A stretch of DNA of 64,000 bases, from contig NZ_JAZHRU010000001.1 in assembly GCF_036924525.1 (NCBI RefSeq), positions 3,997,001-4,061,000 of the forward strand, written 5' to 3'. The stretch comes from Bradyrhizobium sp. AZCC 1719 (GTDB lineage Bacteria; Pseudomonadota; Alphaproteobacteria; Rhizobiales; Xanthobacteraceae). This document shows positions 37,298-47,011 of the stretch, piece after piece. The notes beneath the pieces were generated by a model. It did no database searches. It was not told the origin of the DNA and saw nothing but the letters and a program-made list of their open reading frames with translations. Both the position numbers and the translations under genes were made by a program. Position 1 is the stretch's first letter. Each line of letters starts with the position of its first letter.

Positions 37298-37414
37298 TTG
37301 CACCGAGAGCAATGTTTTCCTTGCACCGAGAAATGTATCGGATCATTTTGAACCCATCAAGCCCGTGATTGCACTGAGAGGGGTGCAAGCAATCAGAACT
37401 CAATAGGTGCAAGC
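37298..37414. promoter_or_regulatory. Operator array with TTGCACC/GGTGCAA repeats
   Basis: The region between the MocR gene and the DUF1127 gene holds five copies of one motif: TTGCACCGAGA at 37298-37308 and 37321-37331, TTGCACTGAGAG at 37369-37380, and the inverted form GGTGCAAGC at 37382-37390 and 37406-37414. Copies three and four face each other head to head. MocR-type regulators typically bind such direct and inverted repeats in the gap shared with the divergent gene. Confidence 0.6.
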
Positions 37415-37474
37415 GCTTAGGCGGCGTTTGCGCCGGCGGCAGCGCTTTGCCGCTCGCAAGCAAGGAGAAAGGCG

Positions 37475-37711
37475 ATGACGACGATATCCCAGACGGCAGG
37501 TCAGCCTGCTTCCCGAAACGTGCGGACCGGATTTTTCGGCCTGCTCGGACGCTGGGTGAACGGCATCGTCACCTATTTTGCGCACCGCGAAGCGGTCAAA
37601 ACGCTGAGCGAACTGGACGATCGCGCGCTCCGCGACATCGGCGTCGAGCGCAGCCAGATCGAGGTGGCCGTGCGCGGCATGATCGATCCGATGTACGGAC
37701 GGATGATGTGA
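37475..37711 (+). CDS. DUF1127 small protein
   Basis: The 78-residue product ends with the DUF1127 motif: EAVKTLSELDDRALRDIGVERSQIEVAVRG (about residues 41-70), which has the usual conserved Leu-x-x-Leu-Ser/Asp-Asp-x-x-Leu-x-Asp-Ile-Gly pattern. Proteins of this type are small, basic and abundant in rhizobia; some bind RNA and affect phosphate or carbon metabolism, but the role here is unknown. The ATG at 37475 has a very strong AAGGAGAAAGG ribosome binding site. It is divergent from the MocR regulator, whose binding motif fills the gap, and is followed by a terminator at 37742-37772. Confidence 0.85.
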   Translation: MTTISQTAGQPASRNVRTGFFGLLGRWVNGIVTYFAHREAVKTLSELDDRALRDIGVERSQIEVAVRGMIDPMYGRMM

Positions 37712-37741
37712 GGCGTCTGAATTAATCGCCAGTAGATCAAA

Positions 37742-37772
37742 CGGCCCGGTCGATCGATCGGGCCGCTTTTTT
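37742..37772 (+). terminator. Rho-independent terminator after DUF1127 gene
   Basis: A palindrome from 37742 to 37765 (CGGCCCGGTCGA with TCGATCGGGCCG, one mismatch) is followed by a run of six T at 37767-37772, 31 bases after the stop codon. Confidence 0.75.
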
Positions 37773-37940
37773 GTCGGTCACATGCCGCGCCACGCTCGAT
37801 CACGTAGCGTGGCTAAAATATCCCACCACCCAGAATAGAATGGAAGCGAACAGACGTCTCATAGGTTCGTAGGACGCAGATTTCGCGCGCGATCGGTACG
37901 CAAACGATCAGCGCGGAATCAAACGAATCTGGAGATGAAG

Positions 37941-40900
37941 ATGAGATTGTTAGCCCAACGTCATTCTTTGCTGCTGCAGGCGACCGCGCTAGCGCCGTTG
38001 ATTGCGCTGGTCGCTCCGATCGGCCGCGCAGAGGCGGCATGCGACGCGGCGTCGCCGGTCAACAACACCGTCATCACCTGCACGGGGGCCACGGTCGATG
38101 CCAACGGGACCACCGGCTTCGGCAGCAGTTCGGATACCGGCAACACATACAATATCGTCCCGGGCGCTTCGGTGACGGGAAGGCGCGAGGGCCTCGCCTT
38201 TAGCCGCGGAACCGTGAACAATTCGGGCACCATCTCGGCCGGGGGCGTCGCAGTCCTCGGCAACGACGATACCGTCGTCAACAATTCGGGCACCATCTCG
38301 GCGAATGACTTCAACGGCAGGGGCGTCACGGGCTCTTCCTTCCACGTCACCAACTCCGGAAGGATCGAGGCGAACGGCTTGGAAGGCACGGCCATCAGGG
38401 GCGGCGGCGTCAACGACCTAACTAACACCGGCACCATCTCGGCGAACGGCGTGAGCGGCGTTGCCGTTCTGTCCAACGATGTCCTCAATGCGAACAACTC
38501 TGGAAACATTACCGCAAGCGGCGCGAATGGCGCGGCGGTCATTTCCGATGGGGTGAACATGTTCAATTCCGGCTTCATCGGCGGGACCAAAATTGGCATC
38601 AGGGGGGACGTTTTTGCCAATGTCACAAACACCAGCGGCGGCTCCATTGTCGCGGCTGGTCCAAACGGCATCGCCATCATCGGCAACAGCGCCGTGACAG
38701 ACAACGCTGGTCAAATTTCGGCCGCTGACGCGACAGGCATCGCCATCAAAGCCCTTAGGGTCGATTTGATAAACCGAGGCACCGGGACCATCTCGGGCGG
38801 ATTCGCTGGCATCGAAGCCACAACGCTTGCGAATGTAGCGAATGCCGGCACCATCTCAGGCGGCAACTTTGGCCTTGTCGGCGTCATTAACGGCGACATC
38901 AACGTGACCAGCAATACGGGTACCATCACAGGCGTCAATCGAGGTATTGGTACCGTCGGTTCCGTTACCGTAGACAACGCTGGTACCATCTCAGGGACAG
39001 GCGCGAGCGGCGTTGGCATTGATGGCGATACCGCCGTCACCCTGAACAACGCTGGCTTCGTCTCGGGCGGGGCATTCGGCATCAGAGCTTTGGGCGTCGC
39101 GAACGTGGCGAACGCCGGCATCATCTCGGGTGGCAGCTTTGGCATTTTCGGCTTCACGAGCGGCAACATCACCGTGACGAGCAATACCGGCACTATCTCC
39201 GGCGGCAATGCCGGCGTTGGTAGCGGCGCCGCCGTGACAGTGAACAACGCCGGCGCGATTTTCGGGGTGAACGGCGTTGCCATCGAGGGCGACACCGCCA
39301 CCGTGAACAACGTGCATCCCGGCATTATCTCGGGCCGGCAATTCGGCATTTTCGCCCGCGTCGCCAGCGTAGAGAACGCAGGCATCATCCAGGGGACGGC
39401 TGCAGACAGCACCGGCATTCGGGGAGTCGACATCGCCAACATTGTGAATTCCGGCACCATCGCGGGCGGAAACAGCGGCATCACTGCCTTCACGCGCGCG
39501 ACCGTGAACAACGGCGGCATCATCTCCGGCGGCGTGTTCGGCATCGCCGCCGGTAACGGTGGTAATGGCACGATCGACCTCACCAATTCCGGGGGCATCA
39601 CCTCGCGCGACATCGCGCTCTCGGCCGGCACCGTCAACGTCAACAATTCCGGCAACATCTCCGGTAGCAACAGAGCGATCAGCGCGAACAATATCGATCT
39701 CGTCAATTCTGGCGCAATGTCTGGCGGCGAATCGGCTGTTTCCGGCGACAACGTCAAGGCCATCAATTCTGGTTCGATTGCGGGAGGTAGGTTCGGTGTC
39801 GCAGCAGACACAGGGACCATCTCCAATTCCGGCAGCATTTCGGGAGGGATCAGCGGCATCCTTGTTGGTGGCGGCACGATAGCCAATTCCGGTACCGTGT
39901 CCGGCGACATTGGCGTGCTCTCCTCGTTTAACGGCGTCACCATCGACAATTCTGGGACCATCGCTGGCACCGGCGGCACCGCCATCAAGTTTACCTCCGC
40001 CGCCGACACACTCACGCTACGAACCGGTTCGCAGATCATCGGCGTGGTCGACATGGGTTTTGGCGACGACGTCGTCAATGTGGCGGTCAGCGCGCCCAAT
40101 ACGCGGGTGTCGTCACTGACGTCAGTGGCGCTTCCGACTTTCATCAATTTCACCGGCGTCCTCAACACCAGCTTCTCGACGGGCAACAGCAATCCGGCGG
40201 TCTCGGCCGGGACCACGCTCGCCACGCTGGATTCCACTGCGCTCGCACTGGCCGACCGCGCGCTGATGGATTTCACCGGCGGCGTGTCGTCGCTGGTGCA
40301 GGGCCGTCTCAACGGGGTGCCGCCCTCGGCAAACGGGTCGATGATGGCGATGGCTTACGCAGCGGACAGCAGCGATACCGGGCGCTTCGTCAAGGCGCCC
40401 CGCGCTTCCGGCTGGAGCAATGCCGCGCCGATCACGGTATGGGCCAATAGTTTCGGCGGTCAGCGCACCCAGGACGAAACGGCGGCCACCTTGCGCGCCA
40501 CCAACACCGCCTGGAGCAGCGCCATGGGCATCGACCGCAGGATACGGCCGGACTGGCTGGTCGGCGCCTTCATCGGTGGCGGCTCGGGACGGCTCGCAGT
40601 CGATCTCGGCTCGCAGCGCGTCGATACGGATTATTTGTTCGCCGGCGGCTACAGCCGCTTCGAATGGGTCTCGCAGTTCCTCGATTTCACCGTGCAGGGC
40701 GGCAGCTCGACCAACAAGTCGGATCGGCTGGTGCTGAACAACGGTGCTGCGGAGACGGCAAGAGCGACGTATGACGGCTGGTTCATCAGTCCGGAACTGG
40801 CCTATGGCATGCGCTATCAGATCGGCAATGGCTATGTGCTGACGCCTACGGCACGCGTGCGCTATATCGCCGGCTTCTTCGACGGTTACTCCGAGACAGG

Positions 40901-41261
40901 TTCAGCCCAGGGGCTGACGGTCGGCAGCCGCACGCTGCAGAATTTCGAGGAGCGCGGCCAACTCGAAGTGTCGAAGACGACGAACTTCTTCGGCGGCGAC
41001 CACACGCTGAAGACCAGCGTGCATGGCGGCATAATCGCACAGCAACGCGTCGGCGATACCACCGTCAACACGGTGCTGATCGGCCAGAACCTTTCCTTCG
41101 CGACGCCCGGCAAGGGCAGCACTGTAGGCGCGGTGTTTGGCGCGGGCTTCGACTACCATACCGCCAGGAACGTCGCTGTGTTCGGCGCGGTGGAAGGGGT
41201 TGCGATGTCCGACCAGAGCCGCATCGGGACCGCCAGAGGCGGCATTCGCGTCGCATTCTGA
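37941..41261 (+). CDS. Autotransporter with Gly/Asn-rich repeat passenger
   Basis: A 1106-residue secreted protein. Residues 1-31 are a signal peptide ([22 protein letters not shown] ending near RAEAA). The passenger (about 40-800) consists of many degenerate repeats around NNSGTISGG and NAGTISG, the pattern of a beta-helix. The last 277 residues (about 829-1106) form the autotransporter beta-barrel, starting [14 protein letters not shown] and ending in the typical aromatic terminus IRVAF. The passenger is displayed on or released from the surface, probably for adhesion; no protease motif was seen. The ATG at 37941 is chosen because GGAG lies six bases upstream; ATG 37935 is also possible. 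It is followed by a hairpin and then a LuxR-type regulator. Confidence 0.88.
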   Translation: MRLLAQRHSLLLQATALAPLIALVAPIGRAEAACDAASPVNNTVITCTGATVDANGTTGFGSSSDTGNTYNIVPGASVTGRREGLAFSRGTVNNSGTISAGGVAVLGNDDTVVNNSGTISANDFNGRGVTGSSFHVTNSGRIEANGLEGTAIRGGGVNDLTNTGTISANGVSGVAVLSNDVLNANNSGNITASGANGAAVISDGVNMFNSGFIGGTKIGIRGDVFANVTNTSGGSIVAAGPNGIAIIGNSAVTDNAGQISAADATGIAIKALRVDLINRGTGTISGGFAGIEATTLANVANAGTISGGNFGLVGVINGDINVTSNTGTITGVNRGIGTVGSVTVDNAGTISGTGASGVGIDGDTAVTLNNAGFVSGGAFGIRALGVANVANAGIISGGSFGIFGFTSGNITVTSNTGTISGGNAGVGSGAAVTVNNAGAIFGVNGVAIEGDTATVNNVHPGIISGRQFGIFARVASVENAGIIQGTAADSTGIRGVDIANIVNSGTIAGGNSGITAFTRATVNNGGIISGGVFGIAAGNGGNGTIDLTNSGGITSRDIALSAGTVNVNNSGNISGSNRAISANNIDLVNSGAMSGGESAVSGDNVKAINSGSIAGGRFGVAADTGTISNSGSISGGISGILVGGGTIANSGTVSGDIGVLSSFNGVTIDNSGTIAGTGGTAIKFTSAADTLTLRTGSQIIGVVDMGFGDDVVNVAVSAPNTRVSSLTSVALPTFINFTGVLNTSFSTGNSNPAVSAGTTLATLDSTALALADRALMDFTGGVSSLVQGRLNGVPPSANGSMMAMAYAADSSDTGRFVKAPRASGWSNAAPITVWANSFGGQRTQDETAATLRATNTAWSSAMGIDRRIRPDWLVGAFIGGGSGRLAVDLGSQRVDTDYLFAGGYSRFEWVSQFLDFTVQGGSSTNKSDRLVLNNGAAETARATYDGWFISPELAYGMRYQIGNGYVLTPTARVRYIAGFFDGYSETGSAQGLTVGSRTLQNFEERGQLEVSKTTNFFGGDHTLKTSVHGGIIAQQRVGDTTVNTVLIGQNLSFATPGKGSTVGAVFGAGFDYHTARNVAVFGAVEGVAMSDQSRIGTARGGIRVAF

Positions 41262-41317
41262 CGGGGCGCCGGACACCTCGCACCGACAAGGCGTGATCTT
41301 GATGCGCCGCAGCACCG

Positions 41318-41349
41318 AACAGCCATCCTCCAATCGGAGGATGGCTGTT
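41318..41349 (+). terminator. Hairpin after autotransporter gene
   Basis: A perfect 14-bp stem (AACAGCCATCCTCC with its complement) with the loop AATC, 57 bases after the stop codon. The T run that follows is short (TTATTC), so termination may be partial, allowing some reading into the LuxR-type gene 105 bases further on. Confidence 0.6.
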
Positions 41350-41453
41350 ATTCCCGGCGACCGGATCAATATAATTTGAGGCGACGATGAGCCCGGATCA
41401 TCGCAAGTACGCAAGCGCGTCATCATGACGCCTGCACCGGGAAGCGTTTCGGA

Positions 41454-42620
41454 ATGAACACAGTGTCACATCTGCGGTCGGTCTCCGAAGGCGCTTTCCA
41501 TAATCAGCAACAGCTCAGTGACCTGATTGGCATCGTTTATGATGCCGCCATTGATCCATCGCTTTGGCAGCGCACCCTCGAAAGGGTCGCCCTTTTTGTC
41601 GGCGGCTCCGGCGCCGGACTTTTCTGCAAGGACGTCGGAGTGCCGCACGCCGCGATTCCGCACAGCGTGGGCTTTGAGCGGCCGTTGCCCGTTGCCCTCT
41701 TTCGACAGATCTACTCGGCTGCGGAGGGGCACTTTCTCGGCGATCTCGAAGTGCCGATTGCGACCACCGACCTGATGCCTTTCGCAGACTATGCCCAGAC
41801 CGACTTTTATCGACAATGGGCCGAGCCTCAGGGCCTGGTTGATTTCCTGAGCGCGGTCCTCGACAGGACGGTAATCAGCTCAGCCATCTTCGGAGTGTTC
41901 CGCCACAAGCGAAACGGCATGGTCGACGACTACGCGCGCCGGCAGATGAGGCTGATCGCTCCGCATATCAGGCGCGCCGTGTTGATCGGGCGGCTGTTCG
42001 AGTTCAAGGCGGCGGAAGTGGCGACGTTCGTCGATACGCTCGATGGGCTTGGTGCGGGCATGTATCTCGTCGATGCGGCAGGGCGCCTCATTCACGCCAA
42101 TGCCGCCGGCGACGCCATTCTTGGCACCAGCGACATTCTGAGTTCGGTGGGCGGGCGGCTGGCAGCCAATGATGCGCAGGTCGACCGCGCCTTGCGAGAC
42201 GTCTTTGCGGCTGCAGGGCAGGGCGATGCGGCGCTCGGCAACAAGGGGATCGCCGTCCCTCTGATCGGAAGCGATGGCGAGCGCTATGTCGCCCATGCGC
42301 TGCCGCTGACTTCGGGCGCGCGCCGCCGCGCCGGTGTTGTCTATACCGCTGCCGCGGCTTTGTTCGTTCGCAAGGCGACCCTGGCGGTCTCGTCCGCGCC
42401 TCAAGCCATCGGCAGCGCGTTCAAGCTGACGCCGACCGAACTTCGCGTCTTGCTGGCGATCGTCGAAGTCGGCGGCATTCCGGAAGTCGCGATCGCATTC
42501 GGCGTTGCCGACACCACGATCAGGACGCATGTCAGCCGCCTGTTTGAAAAGACGGGCACCGCGCGGCAGGCCGATCTCGTCAAGCTCGTCGCGGGATATG
42601 CGACACCGCTGGCTGACTGA
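41454..42620 (+). CDS. LuxR-family transcriptional regulator with PAS-like domain
   Basis: This 388-residue DNA-binding protein has a C-terminal LuxR-type helix-turn-helix at about residues 320-385 (LTPTELRVLLAIVEVGGIPEVAIAFG, then TTIRTHVSRLFEKTGTARQADLVKL). The middle part (about 195-310) resembles a PAS domain (VDTLDGLGAGMYLVDAAGRLIHANAAGD). No acyl-homoserine-lactone pocket motif was seen. The regulated genes are not identified. The gene follows the autotransporter on the same strand after an incomplete terminator and may control it or be cotranscribed. The start MNTVSHLRSVSEGAF at 41454 is the first ATG. Confidence 0.82.
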   Translation: MNTVSHLRSVSEGAFHNQQQLSDLIGIVYDAAIDPSLWQRTLERVALFVGGSGAGLFCKDVGVPHAAIPHSVGFERPLPVALFRQIYSAAEGHFLGDLEVPIATTDLMPFADYAQTDFYRQWAEPQGLVDFLSAVLDRTVISSAIFGVFRHKRNGMVDDYARRQMRLIAPHIRRAVLIGRLFEFKAAEVATFVDTLDGLGAGMYLVDAAGRLIHANAAGDAILGTSDILSSVGGRLAANDAQVDRALRDVFAAAGQGDAALGNKGIAVPLIGSDGERYVAHALPLTSGARRRAGVVYTAAAALFVRKATLAVSSAPQAIGSAFKLTPTELRVLLAIVEVGGIPEVAIAFGVADTTIRTHVSRLFEKTGTARQADLVKLVAGYATPLAD

Positions 42621-42850
42621 GCGCGACCGGGATCGTCACGCTACATCGCCTCTTCGATCTGGGTTGTCGCGCTAACGGGCATGCGTAACGCCGCGATGCT
42701 GACGAATCAACAATTCCTCCCGTATTCGTAGGACGACAGCCGAACGGCAATTGTTCAGGATCGCAAGCGCCCGGACGGAAGCGCTGTGGCAACGCAGGCG
42801 ATCAGATATTCGATCCTTCTGCGTTCCATCAAGCTCGGGAACGCAAAGCA

Positions 42851-44089
42851 ATGAGCATTGAAGCCATTCCGAGCAAGGCGTCGGCAACAGAACCCAGGCA
42901 GCGAACAGCGACAGCCCGCAGAGCGGTGATTTGCGCGTTCGCGGCGACGGGAGGCCTGGCAACCAACATCTTTCTACCCTCGCTGCCGGCAATCGCGGCC
43001 GATCTGCGTGTCTCCAGCGCTGCCGTCACTTCGAGCATAACGGTTTTTCTGGCGATCTTTGCCGTGGGACAATTGATCGTCGGCCCGGTGTCGGACCGGT
43101 TGGGACGACAAATGCCGATCCTGATCGGGCTCTGCATTTTCGTGCAGGGAACGATATGGTGCGCTCTCGCAGGCGATCTGTTGGGTCTGCTGATCGGCCG
43201 ATCGATACAAGCTGCCGGAGCATGTGCGGTCGCCGTGCTGTCGCGCGCTATTGCGCGGGATCTGTTCGACGGCCAGGCGCTCGGAAAGGTCATGGCGTCG
43301 ATCACGATCGCCACCGCGGCTGCGCCGGGATTCTCGCCCCTTGTCGGCAGTGCGCTCGATCAACTTTTCGGCTGGCGCTATGAATTTGCTTTTGTCGCGG
43401 TTTTCGCCATCTGCGCCGGAGCGGCGTATGTTGTCTTCGTCGGCGAAACCAAGGCAGCCGCCGAGAATTCGCTGCATCCGCTCAAGATTGCCAGTTGCTA
43501 TCTCGGCCTGATCCGAGACGCGCGGTTTGCTGCGCCTGCCAGAACCGCAAGCCTTCTGATGGCCGGCGTGTTCGCTGTCTTCTCGGGCGCGCCGCGCGTG
43601 CTTCTCGAAGGTTTCGGCTTGTCGCCGATCACGATCGGCTCGCTGTTTGCCAGCGTTGTCGTTCTGGTGTTCGGTGCCGGCATGCTGGCGCCAAGACTAT
43701 CGGCGCGGTTCGGTTCCCGTCTTGCGACGTTGGCTGGGTTGGCATTGGCGGCCATCGGAGCTCTCTTGCTGCTTGCCGTGGTGCTGACCGGGAACGACGC
43801 GCTGCTGCCGTTTCTCGCCACCGCTTCGCTCTTCCTGTTCGGGATGGGAATCGCGAGCCCGCTGTCAAGCGCGGCCGCGCTATCGCCATTTGGCGACAGG
43901 GCCGGCCTCGCGGCAGCCTTGTTCGGCTTCTCGCAGATGGCGGGGGCGGCATGCGGCGTGTCGCTCGCGGCGATTCTCTCCAGCGACCCGGCCATCGGGC
44001 TTGGAGCCGTGTTGGCCCTGACATCTCTTGTCGCGCTGGTCCTGCACGGGTGGGAAGGGCAACTGAAACAATCGCACCTTCAATTATAG
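42851..44089 (+). CDS. Bcr/CflA-type MFS drug exporter
   Basis: The 412-residue permease matches the Bcr/CflA group of drug:H+ antiporters (12 helices). The conserved motif between helices 2 and 3 is SDRLGRQMPILIG, and the second helix pair contains LIGRSIQAAGACAVAVLSRAIARDLFDG, the family signature around residue 110. The N-terminal 30 residues are polar. Bcr-like proteins export bicyclomycin, chloramphenicol or other compounds; the substrate here is unknown. It lies 230 bases after the LuxR-type gene on the same strand, so it is a possible target of that regulator. Confidence 0.87.
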   Translation: MSIEAIPSKASATEPRQRTATARRAVICAFAATGGLATNIFLPSLPAIAADLRVSSAAVTSSITVFLAIFAVGQLIVGPVSDRLGRQMPILIGLCIFVQGTIWCALAGDLLGLLIGRSIQAAGACAVAVLSRAIARDLFDGQALGKVMASITIATAAAPGFSPLVGSALDQLFGWRYEFAFVAVFAICAGAAYVVFVGETKAAAENSLHPLKIASCYLGLIRDARFAAPARTASLLMAGVFAVFSGAPRVLLEGFGLSPITIGSLFASVVVLVFGAGMLAPRLSARFGSRLATLAGLALAAIGALLLLAVVLTGNDALLPFLATASLFLFGMGIASPLSSAAALSPFGDRAGLAAALFGFSQMAGAACGVSLAAILSSDPAIGLGAVLALTSLVALVLHGWEGQLKQSHLQL

Positions 44090-44231
44090 CGAACGAAGTC
44101 GAATGCGGTTGCGCTGCACGACTAAACAGTGACGCAAGCGGGGTGAGTGCGAGCCGGGGGGGCCCATTCTACTTTGCATGGGGTTGTTTTCGCGTTTTTG
44201 TGTCTGGACCCTGCGGTGTGAAGGACCACAT

Positions 44232-44657
44232 CTAGTGCCGGACCACCAGCACCGAGCACTTGGCATAGCGCACCACATGGCCGGCATTGGAGCCGAGAAA
44301 ATAGGTCCGCATCGCCGGCCGGTGCGAGGTCATCACGATCAGGTCGGCCTTGACCGCCGCCGCCTCTTCAAGGATCTCGTGATAGATGCCGCCTTTCCGC
44401 ACTGCGGTGGAAATGCGCGGCGCCTCGATGCCGGATTCCTGCGCCACGATCGCGAGCGCTTCCTCCGAGGTCGCGCGCTGCTGGGCGTCGAAATCGGCCG
44501 GCACGTATTCCGCCAGCATCACCGGCGTCATCGGCAACACATTGAGCAATCGTACCGAGCCGCTCCAGGTTTGCGACAGCGTTGCGGCGGTCGCGATCGC
44601 GGGCTTGGCCAGATCGGTATCAGCCAGATCGATCGGCACGAGAATCGACTTGAACAT
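44232..44657 (-). CDS. Universal stress protein (UspA family)
   Basis: The 141-residue protein is a single UspA domain. It starts MFKSILVPIDLADTDLAKPAIATAATL and ends with the ATP-binding loop near the C terminus: MTSHRPAMRTYFLGSNAGHVVRYAKCSVLVVR, in which the GxxG-x9-G(S) pattern of ATP-binding members is visible. Such proteins respond to starvation, low oxygen or other stress in the cytoplasm. The ATG at 44657 follows a strong GGAGG site. A palindrome at 44682-44701 lies in its leader. The neighbours (Bcr/CflA convergent, SixA upstream on the same strand) do not show its job. Confidence 0.9.
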   Translation of the reverse strand: MFKSILVPIDLADTDLAKPAIATAATLSQTWSGSVRLLNVLPMTPVMLAEYVPADFDAQQRATSEEALAIVAQESGIEAPRISTAVRKGGIYHEILEEAAAVKADLIVMTSHRPAMRTYFLGSNAGHVVRYAKCSVLVVRH

Positions 44658-44681
44658 CGGAGCCTCCCGCTGCAGCCATCC

Positions 44682-44701
44682 GGTTCTGATTTGTCAGAAC
44701 C
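44682..44701 (-). promoter_or_regulatory. Palindrome in universal stress protein leader
   Basis: GGTTCTGA at 44682-44689 and TCAGAACC at 44694-44701 are a perfect 8-bp inverted repeat with a TTTG loop, 24 bases upstream of the start codon. It could be an operator or an mRNA stem near the ribosome binding site. It does not match the FNR/FixK box. Confidence 0.3.
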
Positions 44702-44814
44702 CGACTCCAGCCCTTTGTTTTGACGCGCTTTCTTTTACGCAAACTTGTTCTTAATTCGCTCGAAAGCTGCGTCGTGGCGAGCTTAGCACGGGAGAGCCTG
44801 GATGTCCGCGCGCC

Positions 44815-45369
44815 TCAATCGTCCAGCGCCTGCTTCAGCAATTTCGGGCTGGTGAAGCGCACGAGCTTGCCGCGGCGGAACGCCACCTCGCTCCAGTCCT
44901 CGGTGGCAAAGTCGAGGATCGCCAGTCCCGCGGTCGGCAGATTGTCCTCGAGCGCCTTCTTCGCCGCCGCGTCGCCGCTGCCGGCGAGCATCAGCGCCAG
45001 CTCATGCATGCCGGGATTGTGGCCGATCAGCATCAGGCGCGCGGGGTCGGTGGCCTCGGCCATGCGGATGATCCGCAGGAGTTGCGTCGGCTCGGCGCCG
45101 TAGAGTTCATCGAGCAGTTCGACCTCCGGCTTCGGCGGCCGTTCCCGCACTGCATCCTTTATCGCATCGCGTGCGATTTCCCAGGTCTGCCGCGCCCGCA
45201 CCGCGGTCGAAACCAGAACGGCGTCGGGAAAAGGCGGATGCCGGCCGATCCAGGTTCCGATAGCGACGGCGTCCCGCCGGCCGCGCTCGTCGAGTCGGCG
45301 GTCGTGGTCATGGCCCGAAGGCGCGTCGTGTTCGGTCTTGGCGTGGCGCAGCAGCATCAAACGGAGCAT
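44815..45369 (-). CDS. SixA-type phosphohistidine phosphatase
   Basis: The 184-residue protein is of the histidine phosphatase superfamily, SixA branch. The phospho-acceptor His9 is in MLRLMLLRHAKTEHD, and the later conserved parts are DRRLDERGRRDAVAIG, the Arg of VSTAVRARQTWE and the second His in LIGHNPGMHELAL. SixA removes phosphate from phosphohistidine in Hpt or phosphotransferase proteins. The first ATG at 45369 is used. The gene is divergent from the FAD oxidoreductase and separated from the universal stress protein by about 157 bases. An Hpt protein is encoded 20 kb away, a possible but unsupported substrate. Confidence 0.88.
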   Translation of the reverse strand: MLRLMLLRHAKTEHDAPSGHDHDRRLDERGRRDAVAIGTWIGRHPPFPDAVLVSTAVRARQTWEIARDAIKDAVRERPPKPEVELLDELYGAEPTQLLRIIRMAEATDPARLMLIGHNPGMHELALMLAGSGDAAAKKALEDNLPTAGLAILDFATEDWSEVAFRRGKLVRFTSPKLLKQALDD

Positions 45370-45463
45370 TGGCGCGATCTCGATTCGGTCTTAGTCTGGA
45401 CTAATCTACAAGCTCATGTCTGGGACGAGGTGACAAGCGCTGCAGCCGGCCGTAAGAAACGCC

Positions 45464-46948
45464 ATGCCCGAGACTTTCTCAAGTGCGACCAACAGCCCCG
45501 ACGACGGCCCTTTTCGCTCGCGTCTTTCGTTCGACCTGGATGTCGACATTTGCGTGGTGGGAGCCGGACTTGCCGGTCTTACGGTAGCGCTGGAGGCCGC
45601 GCGCCGCGGCGCCAGCGTGGCCGTACTCGAAGGCCGGCATGTCGGCTGGAACGCGTCCGGCCATCAGCTCGGTACGGTCATGCCAGGCTACAGTCTTCCG
45701 ATCGGGGACCTGATCGAGCGCGTGGGCATCGAAGACGCGCGCGAATTGTGGGCGCTGTCGAAGGAGGGCGCCGATTACGTTCGCGCCGCCGCAACCGACG
45801 AGGCGATGCCGGGAATTGCGCTTACTGAAGGCGCGCTGGAGGTCTCCAACGTCGATGCTGGCGAGACGCTGATCAGCCGGCTGCAGACGCTGAGCGAGGA
45901 TTTCGAGACCGAAGTCGAGGGATGGCAGGTCGATCGCGTTCGCGATCAGCTCGGGACGGCACGCTATTTCCACGGCATCTATTATCCGCGCGCATTCCAG
46001 ATCGACGGCCGCAAATACATCCATGGCCTTGCCGCGCAGGCAAGGCGGGCGGGCGCGCGCATTTTCGAAGATACCCCGGTTGTCAGCATCGATCCGTCGG
46101 GCATTCGCAAGCGCATCGTGACGCCGTCGGCGCGGCTGCGCGCCTCTCATATCGTGCTTGCCGGCAACGTTCATCTCGGCGCCCCGTTACGCCGCCTGTC
46201 GGAGACGCTGCTGCCGGTCTGGCGCTATGCCGCGGTGACGGAGCCGCTCGGCGAACGGCTCGGCGAGGTGATCGCCTTCAGGGGCTCGGTGGCCGACAGC
46301 GACGGCATCGATCATTTCCGAATCATCGACGGCGACCGGCTGATGTGGGCGAGCCCGGAAACCACCTGGGAAGCGCGGCCGCGCCGCTTTGCCCCCCTCA
46401 TTCAGCGTCGCATTGCCACCATCTTCCCAAGGCTCGGCAAAGTCCCGATATCAGACGTGTTCGGCGGCGCGGTCGGGGTGACCGTGCACGGCATGCCGCA
46501 GATCGGCCAGTTGCGCAAAGGGCTGTGGGTTGCCAGCGGCTTCGGACGCCACGGCCTGAACACTTCGGCGATGGCGGGGCAGGTCATCGCGCGCAGCATC
46601 CTGTGGGGGGAGGACCGCTGGAAACTGTTCTCGCCATTCGAACTGGTCTGGGCGGGCGGCGCCACCGGCCGCGTAGCCGGCCATTTGATCGGCCTGTGGG
46701 GGCGGGGCCATTCCGCGGCGGCGGGCGCGCTGGCCCGTTACCGCGAAGGCGCCCGCGCCCGGGAACGGGTGCGCGAGGCGCGGTTGGCGGAGGCCAACCG
46801 GCAGGCCGGAACCAGGCCGCCGCGCCGTCCGCCGGTCGCGCCGCGCCCCGTGCGTCCACCGCCGCCACGGCCGGCAGAGGCCCGGGACGGCGGGATGCCG
46901 GTCGCTCCCTCGCAGGAAAGTGAGAAAGTCCGGGACGGATCGGTGTAA
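45464..46948 (+). CDS. FAD-dependent oxidoreductase (DAO type) with Pro-rich tail
   Basis: The 494-residue flavoprotein has the N-terminal FAD motif VDICVVGAGLAGLTVALEAARRG at about residues 27-50 and the DAO-family stretch VLEGRHVGWNASGHQLGTVMPGY at about 58-80, as in PuuB/gamma-glutamylputrescine oxidases and sarcosine/glycine oxidases. The C-terminal FAD contact near VASGFGRHGLNTSAMAGQ is present. The last 55 residues are a Pro/Arg-rich tail (RPPRRPPVAPRPVRPPPPRP), which is unusual and probably disordered. The substrate is probably an amine or imino acid. It is divergent from SixA and is followed by msrB with a 63-base gap. Confidence 0.82.
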   Translation: MPETFSSATNSPDDGPFRSRLSFDLDVDICVVGAGLAGLTVALEAARRGASVAVLEGRHVGWNASGHQLGTVMPGYSLPIGDLIERVGIEDARELWALSKEGADYVRAAATDEAMPGIALTEGALEVSNVDAGETLISRLQTLSEDFETEVEGWQVDRVRDQLGTARYFHGIYYPRAFQIDGRKYIHGLAAQARRAGARIFEDTPVVSIDPSGIRKRIVTPSARLRASHIVLAGNVHLGAPLRRLSETLLPVWRYAAVTEPLGERLGEVIAFRGSVADSDGIDHFRIIDGDRLMWASPETTWEARPRRFAPLIQRRIATIFPRLGKVPISDVFGGAVGVTVHGMPQIGQLRKGLWVASGFGRHGLNTSAMAGQVIARSILWGEDRWKLFSPFELVWAGGATGRVAGHLIGLWGRGHSAAAGALARYREGARARERVREARLAEANRQAGTRPPRRPPVAPRPVRPPPPRPAEARDGGMPVAPSQESEKVRDGSV

Positions 46949-47011
46949 CTTCGGCGCTTCCGGGCCGTACTTGATGGCGAACCGTTAGGCCCGCCTCGCA
47001 CGGAGAATTCC

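Noticed and set aside
38200..39980. Regular repeats as a possible CRISPR array
   Set aside because: The repeats are in frame and encode NSGTISGG-type protein units, not conserved repeats with unique spacers.
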